Assembly: GCA_001600415.1 (NCBI GenBank)
Contig: BCJX01000006.1
Span: 441,606 to 505,605, forward strand
Length of the DNA stretch: 64,000 bases
From: Pascua guehoae
Taxonomy: Eukaryota > Basidiomycota > Tremellomycetes > Trichosporonales > Trichosporonaceae
Reading direction: 5' to 3'
Of the stretch, positions 46,401 to 58,297 are shown in pieces. Below the pieces are notes generated by a model. It did not search any database and had not been told where the DNA came from. It was given only the letters and a program-made list of their open reading frames with translations. The position numbers and the translations under genes were made by a program. Position 1 is the stretch's first letter, and each line of letters starts with the position of its first letter.

Positions 46401-49198
46401 TTCGCTCTTCAGTTGCGTGAAGGCATTACGGATGACGGCACGCGATTCAAGTGCGTCAAGATCGCCGACGACCCACAGGGTGAGCGGCGTGCCGGCCTTT
46501 TCGTCTTCTGAGGCGTAAGCTAACACTAATACGGCCATAGCAGCTCACCAGGATAAATAAACTGCTTCGAGAGCGCCGCAGCTTCGTCAGCAAAGACATC
46601 CAAGAGATTAAACGTCTTGATCTCGTCCGACGAAGGAATAATGAACTTGTTGCGGCGTTTTTGGGTGGAGGGGAGGTCATAGAAGTAGGTCGAGATCGTG
46701 TCCTCATCGATGGTATCGCCAGATTGCAGCTGAACGTTAGACGGGTAGACGGAGGGGACATACCATCGACCTGAGGTGCTGGAGCTGGCCTCCGAGATCG
46801 TTCTGGAGCGACTGCGTCCAGTGCTGTTGGTAAGCATGCGTCGCCGAAGTTCCACCCACCGGGCTGAATGGCCCATGCTTTCCGTTTGTAAAGACATGGC
46901 CAGATGCCGACTCTTCCTTTGTAGCGCCAACACGCTCGCGGTACTCCTGCACGGCACGAAGGCGCTCAGTGAGTTCCTCGTTGACCATGACGTCGTCAAA
47001 TGGCAGGAGATCTTCCGAGGCCTCCTGGAGGCGTTCGTAGGCCTTCTGTACAATGTCCATGTCAATAGTAGTCTGGGCGCCAGGGCTCATCATGGACAGC
47101 TGCAGGTCAGCGGGCGTTCGTATCGCTAAAATTCACCATGACGAGCAGCTGTCGCGCAGCAGGTGCGCCGAGGGTGTCCTGGATGTGATAGAACAGCTTA
47201 GCCATCTGGGCAGCTGTGTCGTTAGCTAGAAAGTAACCGGGAGCTTCAGCTAAACATACAGGGCTCGTCCAGGCCAGTGAAAAGAGGCACAATGCCAATG
47301 TGGATCGGCACCTGGCGGTCGACGAGGGTGCCTGCTGATCCGACGATGGCCTCAATACCTCGCACTGTTGCGAGGTCAAGCACAAGGACTACGTTCCAGA
47401 GGTTGCGACCAATTAAGTGGAGCTGACCAGGGTAGATTGCACGAAGGTACTGAATATCAGAGACCATCAGTCAATGAGTACTTACGCCTTTGATACTCGT
47501 GGGCCAGCGGGCATACCTGGGCGTGAGTTGACACGTCGCAAAGCCGTCAAGGCAACTCACACTGCGTCATTCTCCAGATCGTTCATCCATGCAATGACAT
47601 TACCGCCCTCCTGGCGATCGCTGGCGTCGACGAGGCCTTCGAGAGGGTCGCTCTCCGCCTGAGACTCGCCGATGAGCGGGTCCGAGATGAGGTCAAACGC
47701 CTGGGCAGGCGAGTATCCCAGCGATAGGAGGGAGGTCATGTAGTGGCGCTCATTGCGGACAGCGTGGAGGAGTCTGGTGGGTTAACAGTCTCCAGATATG
47801 TGGAACCCACCCAAACGCATCGATCTCCTGGTCCTTTACCGTTCGCCCGTTCATAAAGAACGATGGGCCAAAGGGGTGCATGGCAATGCGTTCGGCCCTA
47901 GCCCTGATGTTGTTGGGAATAGTGACCTTGCGCGCCATCGCAGCAGAGTACTTTGGCAAGTCCTGCGTCAGGTCGACAAACGCGCCCAGGGGGTCTTTTG
48001 ACGACTTGACAAGCGTAACAGCCTGGAGGCTGAGTACTGTTGGGTTAGAGCGGACTAGAGCGCGAACCCACCTCCAATCTCTTCCTCCGTGAGAGGGGTG
48101 GCCGTCTCGGCCCACGGGTCCTCGCCGAGGATAGACTCGAACCGCCCCGTGGTGTTGACGGTGCTGAACGCAGCCTGCTTCCCTCCGGATGCCTGCGCGC
48201 GGTCGTCGACGACGAGGTAGTCTGTCTTCTTGAGCTGCATCTCGACACCGTACCCGGCGAGCGGAGTGCGGATCGTACGCTCTCCCTGTGGCGCACGGTA
48301 GCGCACCACGTACCCGAACGGTGGGTGAGCGCGGGCATGCGCATCCAGATACTCGAGCAGAGGGAGGGCAGCCGGTGTCGGCGAGTAGTACAGGACAGCC
48401 TGGGGACCGGTACCGGGGAACGAGACACGGTCAAACGGCTGCGGCTTGGGACGCAAGTTGCTTCAGACGTCAGTGAAGAACGAAGAGATGGAAATGTGGG
48501 AATGTGGACGAAGCGGATGTGGAAAAAGCAGATCCTGCAAGGAAGACGAGACAAGAAACATAAACGCGGTGGGAAAGTTATACGCACAGCTTCTTGTCAC
48601 CCTCCTCGATACTCCTCTCGAGGTCGGCAGCGAGCTCGTCGGGATCACAAAAACCTTTGCCCCTCCACTCGACCCAGCTCTCGCACTCCGAAGTACCGAG
48701 CGCCTTGTCGCCCAAGGTCGTGTACAGCTGGTACGCGGCCTCGATGCGCGGCGCGGGCGTGTGGAGGGCGAGGGCGAGCTGGAGCGTGTCGCGCTGCGCC
48801 GGACCGGCGAGCAGTCCATGGCTCTCAATGAGGGTGAGGGCACGCTCAAACACGGCCTGCGGGGAGGGTGACGCGCCGAGCGCGGGTGTGTGTTTTGTGA
48901 GCAGGCGCAGGAGGGGGAAGTAGGACGCGGGGTCTTCGTCGTGTGCGGCCTCGCTGGGGTGTTAGAGACGGGGCAACAAGTGAGAAGGGATAATGCAGAT
49001 GTCTCTGGGGTAACATATCCGAGATGTCAGAGACCATCGGACCCCGGTGTCCCCAGTCCGCCGACGCGGTGACACGTACAGAATCTCCAGCAACAGCGGC
49101 GGGGCAGGCCATGACGTCTCGACGCTGACGCTGAAGGGCGGAGACGAGGCGCGCGCCACGGCTCCCCCGAAGAGGACAGCGCAGGCGAGCCACTTCAT
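43410..49198 (-). CDS. UGGT: UDP-glucose:glycoprotein glucosyltransferase, ER lumenal
   Basis: Folding sensor that reglucosylates misfolded N-glycoproteins for the calnexin cycle. 21 exons make 1589 aa: 49198-49080, 48953-48588, 48460-48072, 48036-47811, 47773-47561, 47516-47486, 47449-47260, 47213-47137, 47099-46764, 46729-46549, 46507-46002, 45951-45815, 45774-45637, 45595-45496, 45457-45392, 45354-44735, 44692-44599, 44565-44470, 44433-44133, 44090-43824 and 43726-43410. It begins with a signal peptide ([17 protein letters not shown]), then thioredoxin-like sensor domains ([30 protein letters not shown]). The GT24 catalytic domain has [31 protein letters not shown] (DxD), [21 protein letters not shown] and [12 protein letters not shown]. 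It ends in the ER retention signal HDEL. The intron 45458-45495 appears to have a GC donor. The acidic tail before HDEL is long. Confidence 0.96.
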
Positions 49199-50307
49199 TC
49201 TGCTGCCCGAGCGATATGTCTGGCGCGTGTTGACGAGAATGGTCAAATGTTCTGTCGGTTGTTTGTGACGAAAGGACAGTCTGTCAGTCTGTCGCAGTTG
49301 GCGACGAGGTCGAGATGAGGTGGCAGTCACAAACGTCGATCAGCCGGTGACGCGCTGGACACGGAGATCCCGTGTGATGTCCGTAACCTTAAAGTGGAGG
49401 TTTGTTGTGAATGTGGCACCGTGGCAACAAGGATACTGCTGGAAGATGGCACAATGGCACACGTGGGATTGCCGAACCTTTTGGACCATGGTGTTGTGAG
49501 CACTGCAGAAATAGAAGCACTCGAACAGGATATTGAGTGAATATCCAAGCAGATGGCCCTGTCAATATCGATACCCGGCGTCCCCCGCATATGACCACCA
49601 CCAGCTACCTAGCTACCCGAATCAGCGCAGAAACTGTCTTGGCCATGGAACCTGAGAATCGGATCGCCTGAACGCTGAAGAGCCTTGAGTACAGCTTGCC
49701 CCAACGCGGCCCATCCATTTATAGCCCACGCCTTATTTTGTGCCTTCCATGCACTCCCCACTTCATTGACCTCGTCCAGATTCACTTCTCCTGTTCTGCC
49801 CCTCCCATGGCCCCCCAATATCGATATGGGAGGGCACAAGGATCGTGTCATCCGAGCGACCGATCGCAGGTGTAACAGCACCACGAAGCCGCGCTGTCCA
49901 TATACCCAAAAGATATCCTAAATACCGTCTAGAGGGCATCTCGGCGGATTCGCTTCCTGAACATGTCGTGGGGACGCGGCTGAGAGCGTGTACTATTACA
50001 GCAGGCTGCCACTCTTGGCGTGTGCATCGGCACTTGATGTAATATGTCACTGTGTTATTTGTAATCTTCCAACGACCTCCTTGCTCAATTTCCTATAATC
50101 CTGTGGACCATCCCTCGACTTGCACTCCAAACTCAATGAACTCGGTCTCCACGCATCTCACTGTTGCTCTCGATCGGAACTATAAAGTGGGATGCAAACG
50201 AGATGCAGTTGCCACTTAATTGTGTTGCGTGCCCTACCCGTCGTAGGCAAAAACACTCAACAGGCTGTAATCTCGAATGCGTGACATCACAGTGCTCAGA
50301 CTACAGG
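49199..50307. other. Intergenic region between UGGT and the F-box-like gene
   Basis: About 1.1 kb. The first part is the UGGT promoter side. Short ORFs at 49685-49921 and elsewhere have no family features. No gene or RNA was recognised. Confidence 0.5.
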
Positions 50308-51393
50308 CTAAAACCCCCTCGATCCCCAATACGTGCCGGCGTTGGTCTCGAAGTCGTACAATTTGTCGCCCACCCTCGCTCGATACTGGTCGTGGGATAG
50401 GAACTCGAGTACGTTGAGGAAGAGCTGCACCTTGTCTTCGGGCCATACCGTGCGGAGGTGCCAGGCAATGTTCGCCTTAATCTTGTCCTCCTTGGACGCC
50501 TCGGGGTCGTGATTGTGGTCAACCAAGTGAGCAATGTCACAGTCGACGACTTCTGCCGGAAATCCAACAAGGGTGAGGGACCTGGGACCGTCGCCAAAGG
50601 CAAAGGCGTATCTCGCGTATTTCGCCACACGGGAAAGCTCCTCAAACGGACCGAGCCACGGCTCGCCGCACCAGGTTGCTCTTTCCACAGTTTGGTGGAA
50701 GATGTAGACAATCTCTCGGGCGTCGAAAAACGAACAAAGACTGGCCACGGGCGAACCCTCCGGATGGAACCCGAGGTTGACGACGAACTTGGACAGAACC
50801 GTAGGCAGAACCGTAGGCACGTCCCCGGGCAGAAGCCTATAGCACTCGCGAACGAAGACCTTGTGGCTGCGAGGGTAGAACCATACCACCTTTGTGCCGT
50901 CCTTTAAGCAGTTTCTGATACGTCCAAGCCCCTCAACGCGCCCAAACCATCTCAGCGTTTCAAGCTCGGGAACAAGCTTGACAAGCACCCCGGCTTTTTC
51001 GTTCCACCAGATGTCGCCGGCATCGATAATCTTTATGCGTTGGAGGAGATGCCCGAATGGCCTGGGGTTGTCGTCCCCTTTCGGACCCAATACGTTGCTA
51101 CCGTTCGGACCGCGCCCAATGGAGTCGCTCGGACCCTCTAGATCCTCGGTGGGTCTCCATGTCCTATACCACGGGATCGGCAGAGGGACCGAAGGGTACA
51201 CCGAAAGCACCCCAGCTTGGCCAACTTCCAAAATGACGTGCCGTAAGAGACGCTCGTCGCACACTTTTCGATAATACCGCGAGGTTTGGCGCATTGGCAG
51301 CCACGACTCGGGGTGAGAGAGGATGAGGTCCATGATATGGGGAAAGGACTTGCGGTCGAGTGTAAGTGCACGGTGCGGGGCATTGTCGGTCAT
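50308..51393 (-). CDS. Intronless F-box-like orphan protein
   Basis: Single exon, 361 aa, no recognised family beyond a weak F-box-like opening: LTLDRKSFPHIMDLILSHPESWLPMRQTSR then YYRKVCDERLLRHVIL, the pattern of an F-box helix bundle followed by a substrate region. The rest is globular with WFGRVEGLGRIRNCLKDG, VVWFYPRSHK and a C-terminal IKANIAWHLRTVWPEDKVQL; it ends DFETNAGTYWGSRGF. Tremellomycetes often carry expanded, rapidly changing families of such proteins. The absence of introns contrasts with its many-exon neighbours, so it may be retro-derived or simply a member of such a family. A role as an SCF ubiquitin-ligase adaptor is only an inference. Confidence 0.7.
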   Translation of the reverse strand: MTDNAPHRALTLDRKSFPHIMDLILSHPESWLPMRQTSRYYRKVCDERLLRHVILEVGQAGVLSVYPSVPLPIPWYRTWRPTEDLEGPSDSIGRGPNGSNVLGPKGDDNPRPFGHLLQRIKIIDAGDIWWNEKAGVLVKLVPELETLRWFGRVEGLGRIRNCLKDGTKVVWFYPRSHKVFVRECYRLLPGDVPTVLPTVLSKFVVNLGFHPEGSPVASLCSFFDAREIVYIFHQTVERATWCGEPWLGPFEELSRVAKYARYAFAFGDGPRSLTLVGFPAEVVDCDIAHLVDHNHDPEASKEDKIKANIAWHLRTVWPEDKVQLFLNVLEFLSHDQYRARVGDKLYDFETNAGTYWGSRGF

Positions 51394-52317
51394 GGCGTTG
51401 CGGGTGGGAGTGGTGTGGTGGGACAGGTCGAGCTGAAATGTATCAGTGTGTGGTCACATAATGGCTTTTTCCCTTGCTCCGCATGCCCGCTTCGACGTTC
51501 CCTAGCAGGCAGTAGCCAGTGACGAGAACACTCACGAGGCGCTGTGTGTCCGACAACGTCGAGAATGACGGCAGAAAAGATGGGCTCGAGCGGAGAGCCA
51601 GAATGTGTGGCGCAGACGTCGCCCGGTGGCGCAGATGCAAGTTTGGAAGAGTGTTATGTGTGGACGCCGTGCGTGAACGGCCGCTGAAGCTTCAAGGGGA
51701 TTATCGCCTGATGCTGGAACGCTCGCGGTGCTTAGGCCTGTCGAGTCGTCAGAGAGGCAGCATAACGGGACTTACGCGTTGGTATGAAACGCGCTGGTAC
51801 GAAGGAGGGTAGGAAGTTGCCGTGTTGTCGGCTTTGATAACTGGGAACGCGTAGGTATGCGATGGCGAGTGGTGTGATGTTCTCTGGGTGTTCAAGTTGT
51901 GGCGAAGGTGAATGAGGTAAAGAGAAGAAGAGCAAGACAGAGAATGCGTTTATATGTGTGGCGTGAGCGGCAGGCATGGTGAGCGCACGGCAGCGCCTCT
52001 TGCTCATGTGACGTCAATGATTCCGAGTCTGCACGGCTCTCCTCGACGCCTCGACTCTCCAAGGAGTAAATGGGGGCTGTGCACTCTCTGCAAGCGACAT
52101 TGTATTGTCCTCCCAGCAGGCAGCAGGCCAGCAGCCAGCAGGCGAATCAGGCAAATCAGGTTCACCAGTTTTACATACCGCACCGCACCCGTTCAACTTC
52201 TCAGGCGCAACCCCGTGCAGCTTCCGCTCGGTGCACAGCTTCTTCCACCACTGACCCGGCTCGATACAGTCCACATGTGCAGTCTACCTACAATACAACC
52301 ATCCGATAAATCCCAAT
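51394..52317. other. Intergenic region between the F-box-like gene and Ku80
   Basis: 924 bp. A CAGCAGGC-rich stretch lies at 52114-52144. No gene was recognised. Confidence 0.5.
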
Positions 52318-55300
52318 CTACTCGTCGTCATAATCCTCCTCAATCGCCTGCCGCGCCTCTTCCGGTGTGATACGCGCAACATTCGCCCCCGCCTTTATAA
52401 ATTCTGCAACATCAGCAATACTCCCTTCGTGACTCTAGAACTTGCACGCACGGTCCCAGAAGTCAGGGTGCTTGAAGCCAGCCTTCTTGACAGTTTTCTC
52501 GAGGTCGTCCACCACACTGAGGAGATGAGTTTGTTATACCAGCGACATCACCTACTCATTGTATGTCTCAGACTCCTCGTACATGAGCGCTGTGGAGCGT
52601 GCCGCCTCGAGGCACTTAATGGCCAGGGGGAAAGCCGAACGAGAAAACGAAGCTGCCACATTCTCTTGGACCACCGCCCCGAGGTCCTGGATCTAAAGTG
52701 GTCAGAGAAGCCGAGTCAAGAACCACAAGAACCACGCACAGCTTTGCGGAACAGGTCTCCTTCGCCCTGCACGACGGTGTCAAAGTCCTCGAGAGGACGC
52801 TCGTTGCTGATGAGCCGTCCGATCTTGGGTTTGGGGCGCTGCATGGGAAGGAAGTCAGGGTCATCTGCAATGTCGGGCTTCGTGTCCGAGACCACCGCCT
52901 TCTTCTCGGGCGATGACACCACGGCCTTAGCCGTTGGGTCTGTTACCCGAGTGTTGAGCTGTGCGTTACTGTCCGGCTCATCAAAGAGTTCATCAATGTC
53001 GATACTGGTGGTCAGCTTGTTTCACCTTCTTTTTCCAGCTGCCACTCACAAGCCCTCATCTTCGCGCAGACCCTCCTTGTTGACACGCTTGCGGGTCTTG
53101 GGAGGAACCTTCTTGATATCGAGGGAATCCTTGAGTTGTTCAGTCACCTTCTCGATGCGTTCGACAATCTCCGGCGGGGTGTGGAAGTATCGAGTAATGA
53201 CCGGATGAGGGGGTGGAAGAGGGTCCGCCTTGCGATCAGCCGTGAGAGACGCATGGAAGATGGCCTCTTTGATGCGGTGGATGACTGGATTGTAAGACAG
53301 GGCCGGGTCAAACCATGCCCCGCTCGGCTCCTCCTCCATTTCCTCATCCTCTTCATCGTCGCTGCTGGAGGTTTGCCTCTTTTTCTTGCCCACAGAGTCC
53401 AGGTCCATGCCCTTCACGAGCTCGTCCATCAGGTCGCACTGCTCTTCTGTCGGAATAAACGGGTGCTCAGTGACGGTCTTGCCCGACGCAGTCTTGTACT
53501 TGGTGAGAGATGGGAACCAGAAGGCGTGATGGTCGTCTGCAAATGGAAGCTGCGGGGTAAGCGAATGCAAGCAGACGTTACGCACCTTGACCCAGTACAT
53601 CAGGTCGAGCTTTCGGTCCACATCGGGAAAGTCCTGCTTGGGAATGCAGACGCCAATGTGCGGTTCCGCGTCGTCCTTGTTCACCCAGCGTGTGATGGCT
53701 GCGAGCTGCGTCGTGACGAGCGCGGAGACGAACGATGAGAACTGAATCTGGGCCTTGGAAGAGGTCAAGTCGGGCCAGAGGTAGCGCACTTCGCCGATGA
53801 GCATAAAGTGGCGGATCTGCGGTGCTGTCAGTTACGAGCGATGGAAGCTAGCACCCACGTTGGCCTGAGGCACGAATCCCAGCACCTCTACACCCTTCTG
53901 CGTGTGAAGTGGCTCGAATGTGTCGCCTTCCATGGGTACCCAGCTGCTACCAAAGCGCCAGGCTTTGACGAGGTCTTCCTTGTCCACCGGCTCCTCGTCT
54001 TCCTCTTGCACCTCATCGATTGTCGGAATGTCCTCGTCGCCTTCTTCCCGTTGAGTGGCTGGAACATCGGGCTTGTGCTTGATGACATATGTCGTGTACT
54101 GCTTGACGTCGGAAGAGATCATGGCCGCCAGGTCGCTAGCGACGGGCGCCTCGTTCGGCGCCTGCTGCTGTGACTGGTGCTGCGACTGTAGCTGGGACAA
54201 GAGCTGGCTTGCTTCGCTTCCCCGTTGCATGGCTGCGGGCTGTTGCATCTCCACAGCAGCACGCCAGGCCTTGGACAGCGATGGGGGGCGGGCCTTCATT
54301 GTAGCCTTGGACCAGCGGATAGGAAAGTCGATAGCTTGGTCTGCGTCGTACCCGCCGGCACCGATGTAGAGATTTGTCTGCGATACAGTGCCGTTGATGA
54401 CGGCGGGATGGGGTTCGCGCGCCTGGATGAGGAGTTGATCAAAGACGGAGATTTCAGGGAGGAACTTGTCAAACTCTGTGGTCTGGGAGATTCGCTCATG
54501 CAGTTGCTTGACAAACGTGCGCCAGAACTTTTCCGACAGGCGCTTGTTCCGCGACTTGCTCTTCTCCACGGGTAAGTCTGGGTCCTGGAAATCGACTCCA
54601 CTGAGAGTTAGCGAGCACAAAAACCCGAAAACTCACACAACGGAGAGCTTGATGCCAAGCTCGTCGAGCTTCTCCATCGCCTCTTCAAACTCGCTTTGGT
54701 CGAATGAGCTCTCGCCATCGGTGAGGAGCACAATCTCGAGCGTCCACGCCTTTGAATGCTTGTGCATTTGAATCATGTCCAGTGCGACCACGAGCGCGGA
54801 TACGGCTGGTAGGTGAGTCTCACATTGGTCACCAAACACCCACGGTTGCCCTCCTCCTGTCCGTCTTCGAGGTTCATGAGCACCTCGAGCATCTTGGGCT
54901 TGGCGGTCTGGATCGCGACCTCGCTACTGACGGCCGTGTATGGAGGCTCCTCGTCGTCTGGATGCTCGGCCACCCAAGCATTGTTCGCCTGGTTGTTTGT
55001 ACCTGTGGGGTCAGTCACCCGTGGCGCGTACGGCAATGGCCACCTTCCTCACTTCCCCCCTAAGTACTCACGCCCGCCATACGTGACCAGCCCAACATGC
55101 TCCGTCTTCCTCCCGCTCTGGATCTGTCCGTGTCAGTGGCTAGCAAGACAACTCCCACTGTAGCCACGCACCTTGGGCTCGCACATGCGCGCGATATACT
55201 CTTTTGCCCAGTCGAGTTTTGGGCGCTTGACGCCGCTCCCCGCGGGGTCGGCCTTGGGTTCGGCCATGGACGGCGACACGTCGAGCGCGTACACCACGAC

Positions 55301-55324
55301 GGTGTAGCCTGCGCGGTTCGACAT
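52318..55324 (-). CDS. KU80: Ku80 (Ku70/80 DNA-end-binding subunit)
   Basis: With Ku70, binds double-strand DNA ends for non-homologous end joining. 11 exons: 55324-55172, 55123-55072, 55002-54844, 54805-54637, 54600-53859, 53816-53586, 53549-53050, 53004-52740, 52692-52556, 52516-52452 and 52403-52318, giving 852 aa. The N-terminal vWA domain starts TVVVYALDVSPSMAEP and contains GRKTEHVGLVTYGG, SALVVALDMIQM and LEIVLLTDGESSF. The beta-barrel core includes SSWVPMEGDTFEPLH, EVLGFVPQANVIRHFMLIGE and DLMYWVKLPFADDHHAFWFPS. A Gln/Ser-rich insert (QLLSQLQSQHQSQQQAPN) interrupts the region near residue 290. The C-terminal part holds the helical bundle (AIKCLEAARSTALMYEESETYN) and ends with EEARQAIEEDYDDE, which corresponds to the C-terminal DNA-PK-binding-like segment even though fungi lack DNA-PKcs. 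Confidence 0.95.
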
Positions 55325-55676
55325 GGCGAGAGTGAAGGTAAATGGGTATGGAGTGTGTCCAAGATGGGAGAGAAGAGGAAGGACGGTAGTAGAGAATGAA
55401 GTGAGGGGCGGCAAGATGCTGCAGCTTGTGGTGCTCTGTTGACATGAGCGTGCCGCCGTCATGCCGCGTCCAGAACACGGTCCGCTCAGGTGACGTGTGG
55501 CGCCCAGGCACGGTTCATCCACGCGACGGACATTGACTCATCTCCGTCCACAGTCTCGTCAGCGTCATGCACCCTCACCCAGGTGACATGACGATGGGTT
55601 CCATCAGCCAACAGTCGCATTTCTCATCCGTTCCACCTTCTTCCAACCCCGTCACCGCAAGTCACCGAGAACCACC
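55325..55676. other. Divergent promoter region of Ku80 and a small acidic protein
   Basis: 352 bp between start codons. Nothing further was recognised. Confidence 0.5.
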
Positions 55677-56102
55677 ATGTCGCTCTCCGACCTCGACCTC
55701 GTCGCACAGGCAATGGCGCCGACCGAACCCGGCTACCAGCGCACCTCCAACTCCAACTCCAACTCCAACTCCAACTCCAACGCGAACGCAGCTGCAAACT
55801 CGGCCGCACGAACGGGCACCAACCAGAACTCGACCGCGAGCGAGGACACGCTTGCAGGTATCGACATCTCGACGCTGACCGAGGCGGACCGCGAGGCGCT
55901 CAAGCCGATCATGGACGCCCTGCGCGCCTCGGGCGCAGCGGGAGACGGCGACCTCGACATTGAGGGCATCCTCGCGCAGATGGACGCGGCCGACGGCGTG
56001 GCCGACGAGCTCGAAGGGCGCCTTGATGCGCTCCTCGCCAACCTCGGCGAGCTGGAGAGTGCGGCAGCGGAGAAGGAGGCGGCGGAGAAGCGGAATGCAT
56101 AA
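55677..56102 (+). CDS. Small acidic coiled-coil-like protein, unknown function
   Basis: Single exon, 141 aa. The ATG at 55677 follows an accacc context. After a short start (MSLSDLDLVAQAMAPTEPGY) comes an Asn-Ser dipeptide repeat encoded by an AACTCC microsatellite. The rest is Ala/Asp/Glu-rich and helical (EADREALKPIMDALRASG, DIEGILAQMDAADGVADELE, then LDALLANLGELESAAAEKEA). No signal peptide or membrane helix is seen. I recognise no family. Strong third-position G/C and a continuous acidic helix support real coding, but a spliced downstream exon cannot be ruled out. Confidence 0.68.
   Translation: MSLSDLDLVAQAMAPTEPGYQRTSNSNSNSNSNSNANAAANSAARTGTNQNSTASEDTLAGIDISTLTEADREALKPIMDALRASGAAGDGDLDIEGILAQMDAADGVADELEGRLDALLANLGELESAAAEKEAAEKRNA
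55745..55783. repeat. (AACTCC)n hexanucleotide microsatellite
   Basis: About six units encode alternating Asn-Ser in the small acidic protein; the repeat is likely to vary in length without shifting frame. Confidence 0.9.
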
Positions 56103-56330
56103 GCGGGGTGTGCAGGATGCGCGGATGCGTCTGGCACCGAGCAGCCCACCGATATCGAAACTCGTTTGCGCAGCGCGACGTCGCCCTTCACGCTTCGCCA
56201 CTCGTCCCTCCTCATCCCGTCCACTACCACTCAAACAACAACACGACCCCCCTCCAGGCGACTTCCACGAGGCGCCACCACACACACTCGCGCACGGACG
56301 ATACCCCGCATCGCTACATATACACATGCA

Positions 56331-57738
56331 TTAGCTGCTCTGTTCTAGGAGCGCTTCTACTGCCAGCGCAGTGTTGTGATTGCTGCGCTGCAGGGCCTGG
56401 ACGACGGTCTCGCGCGAGAGGTTTGGGAACATGTTTGAGAGGCTGGGGGAGGATTAGTCTAATGATACGCGTAGTATCCCACTTGTTTCACTCACGCTGC
56501 AATCTCCTGCTCTGTAGGGGCACGCGCTGCGCCTCGGCCGGTGAGGTCGCTAACCCATTCTCCGACCGCGGCGCGTGTGTTGCTCGGTCCAGCGTCTGGA
56601 GTCGCGTCGCCGTCCAGAGGCTGTCGTGGAGGCACCCTCCGTGGTGGGGTGGTGCCGGCGCCCACACGGGCCACGAGGCCGCGCAGGCCACCACCCGCTG
56701 CCGCGTCGAGCCCGACGTCGGTGGGCAAATCGCGCACCTGCCCCGGGAGGACGCGGGCGCTGCGACGTGGTGCCGCCGACTGGCCTATGAGGGGAGAAAA
56801 GATGCGCTCGAGGAGCAGGTAGAGCGAGAGTGGGATTCGGTACGCCTTGAGGGGGCGCCAGAGGCGGCGCGGGCGTCCGAGCGAGGGAAGGAAAGGCGTG
56901 TCAGTCCGGTACAGGTAGCCTGTGACGAGGCCTGAGATTGCGGCCAGGACTGATGTTGGTGGTTTGGAGAGCACGAGCTGCAGGGCGAGGATCCAGTTGA
57001 AGACCTTGGATGTAAACTCGATGCCGAAGAGGCGGAACGCGTACAGTGTCGGCACGGTGCGGTAGTACTGCCACAGTCTATAGGTTAGGATGTACGGGTG
57101 TGTTTGGAGAGAAGGTTCACCCACATGCTGAAGAGTATTCCATACGGCCCGGCTGGGATAGAGTTGAGACCAAACCGGTGGAAGAGGATGATAGAGGCCA
57201 ACGAGAGGGCCGTCGAAAGGAGAGTCGACACCACGATGAACGACTGGTGGGTCAACACATCTACGAGACGGAGGTACCCACCGCATATTTGCGTGATCCA
57301 AACGAACTGCCATCAGCGTCTGCGGTCGCACAGCAAGCACACCCGACTCACCGCTCAATCCCAACGCCGACATTATACAACAACAGTTCGGCAACTAACA
57401 GCTCGGTCGAGTTCACAAATGCTAGGGGGTGGACCAAGATGCGCCAGAACTGGACGCGCATCAGTACAGCGTTTCCGTATGTAGTCATGCCCATTCTACT
57501 CACCTGGTGGTACGTGGTCATGTGCGGCACGAGCTGGAGGTGCACATATGGCTTAATGTCCAACAGCGAGGCCGTGAGCGACGTGACGCCCAGGAGGAGC
57601 ATCATGCCTGTGTGGTGTTAGGCCACTCACGCGCACATGTCGTTGACATACCCTTGGTCACGCCCGCATGCTGGAAACCTGAGTATTAGTACTCCTCTGT
57701 TACACGCTGCGTTCTTCTCCCAACACCTCACCTGTCAT
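56331..57738 (-). CDS. DSC2: DSC2/UBAC2-like rhomboid pseudoprotease with UBA
   Basis: Membrane-embedded ER/Golgi quality-control component; fungal Dsc2 belongs to the Golgi Dsc ubiquitin-ligase complex that activates SREBP, while animal UBAC2 acts in ERAD. Eight exons: 57738-57732 (7 nt, ATGACAG), 57678-57652, 57607-57504, 57449-57352, 57306-57282, 57243-57125, 57077-56496 and 56442-56331, giving 357 aa. The N-terminal rhomboid-like part has GMMLLLGVTSLTASLL, YHQFWRILVHPLAFVNSTE, LLLYNVGVGIERSFGSRKYA and LATRLFGIEF-like helices, with no catalytic Ser-His pair seen. A long hydrophilic loop with Arg/Pro/Gly follows, then a C-terminal UBA/CUE-type helix bundle (EIAALSNMFPNLSRETVVQALQRS). Dsc2 and UBAC2 cannot be told apart by eye. 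Confidence 0.88.
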
Positions 57739-58297
57739 TGTGAGCGATGCGGTCAAGGAGAGTGACGATGGTGACCAAGAAGGCCCAAGCGAGCCAAAGT
57801 GAACTTGTCGTTGCGGAGAGGCACTGATCTCCGTGAGAGCCAGCCGGGTTGAGTGGCATGCAGCAGGCATTCTCCCATCCCTGCCGGCGCCGGCGAGCGA
57901 CGGCTCGTAAACTGCAGCTGGTGGCCACTCATGCACTGCCTGCTCGACAAAAAACAGCCCATTCACCCACGGCCTGCAGCGATAAAGCGCCTGCGTGTTG
58001 ATGGGTGTTGAGTTTGTTTCATGGCCACATGGTTACATTCGCAGCTTCAGTTGTGGCGTATGTTCAATCGCAGACTGGTGCCCCACTGCCTCCTGACCCC
58101 ACTTCAGGTTGTCGCGCCCTCGCCGTTGTAACTCCTAGCATGGACAAGACCGGCCCTCACAGACCCCATGCTCGCCACCGTCTCTAACCGATGAGACTAC
58201 TGTATGTGCTGAACCAATGCCATGTTGCATATGCAGTCTACTCTACATGAGTGGCGTTATGATCTCCTCTCCCTGTCCCAAACCTACACGCTCGGGC
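57739..58297. other. Intergenic region between DSC2 and the next minus-strand gene
   Basis: 559 bp, the promoter side of DSC2 and 3' side of the mitochondrial protein gene. No gene or RNA was recognised. Confidence 0.5.
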
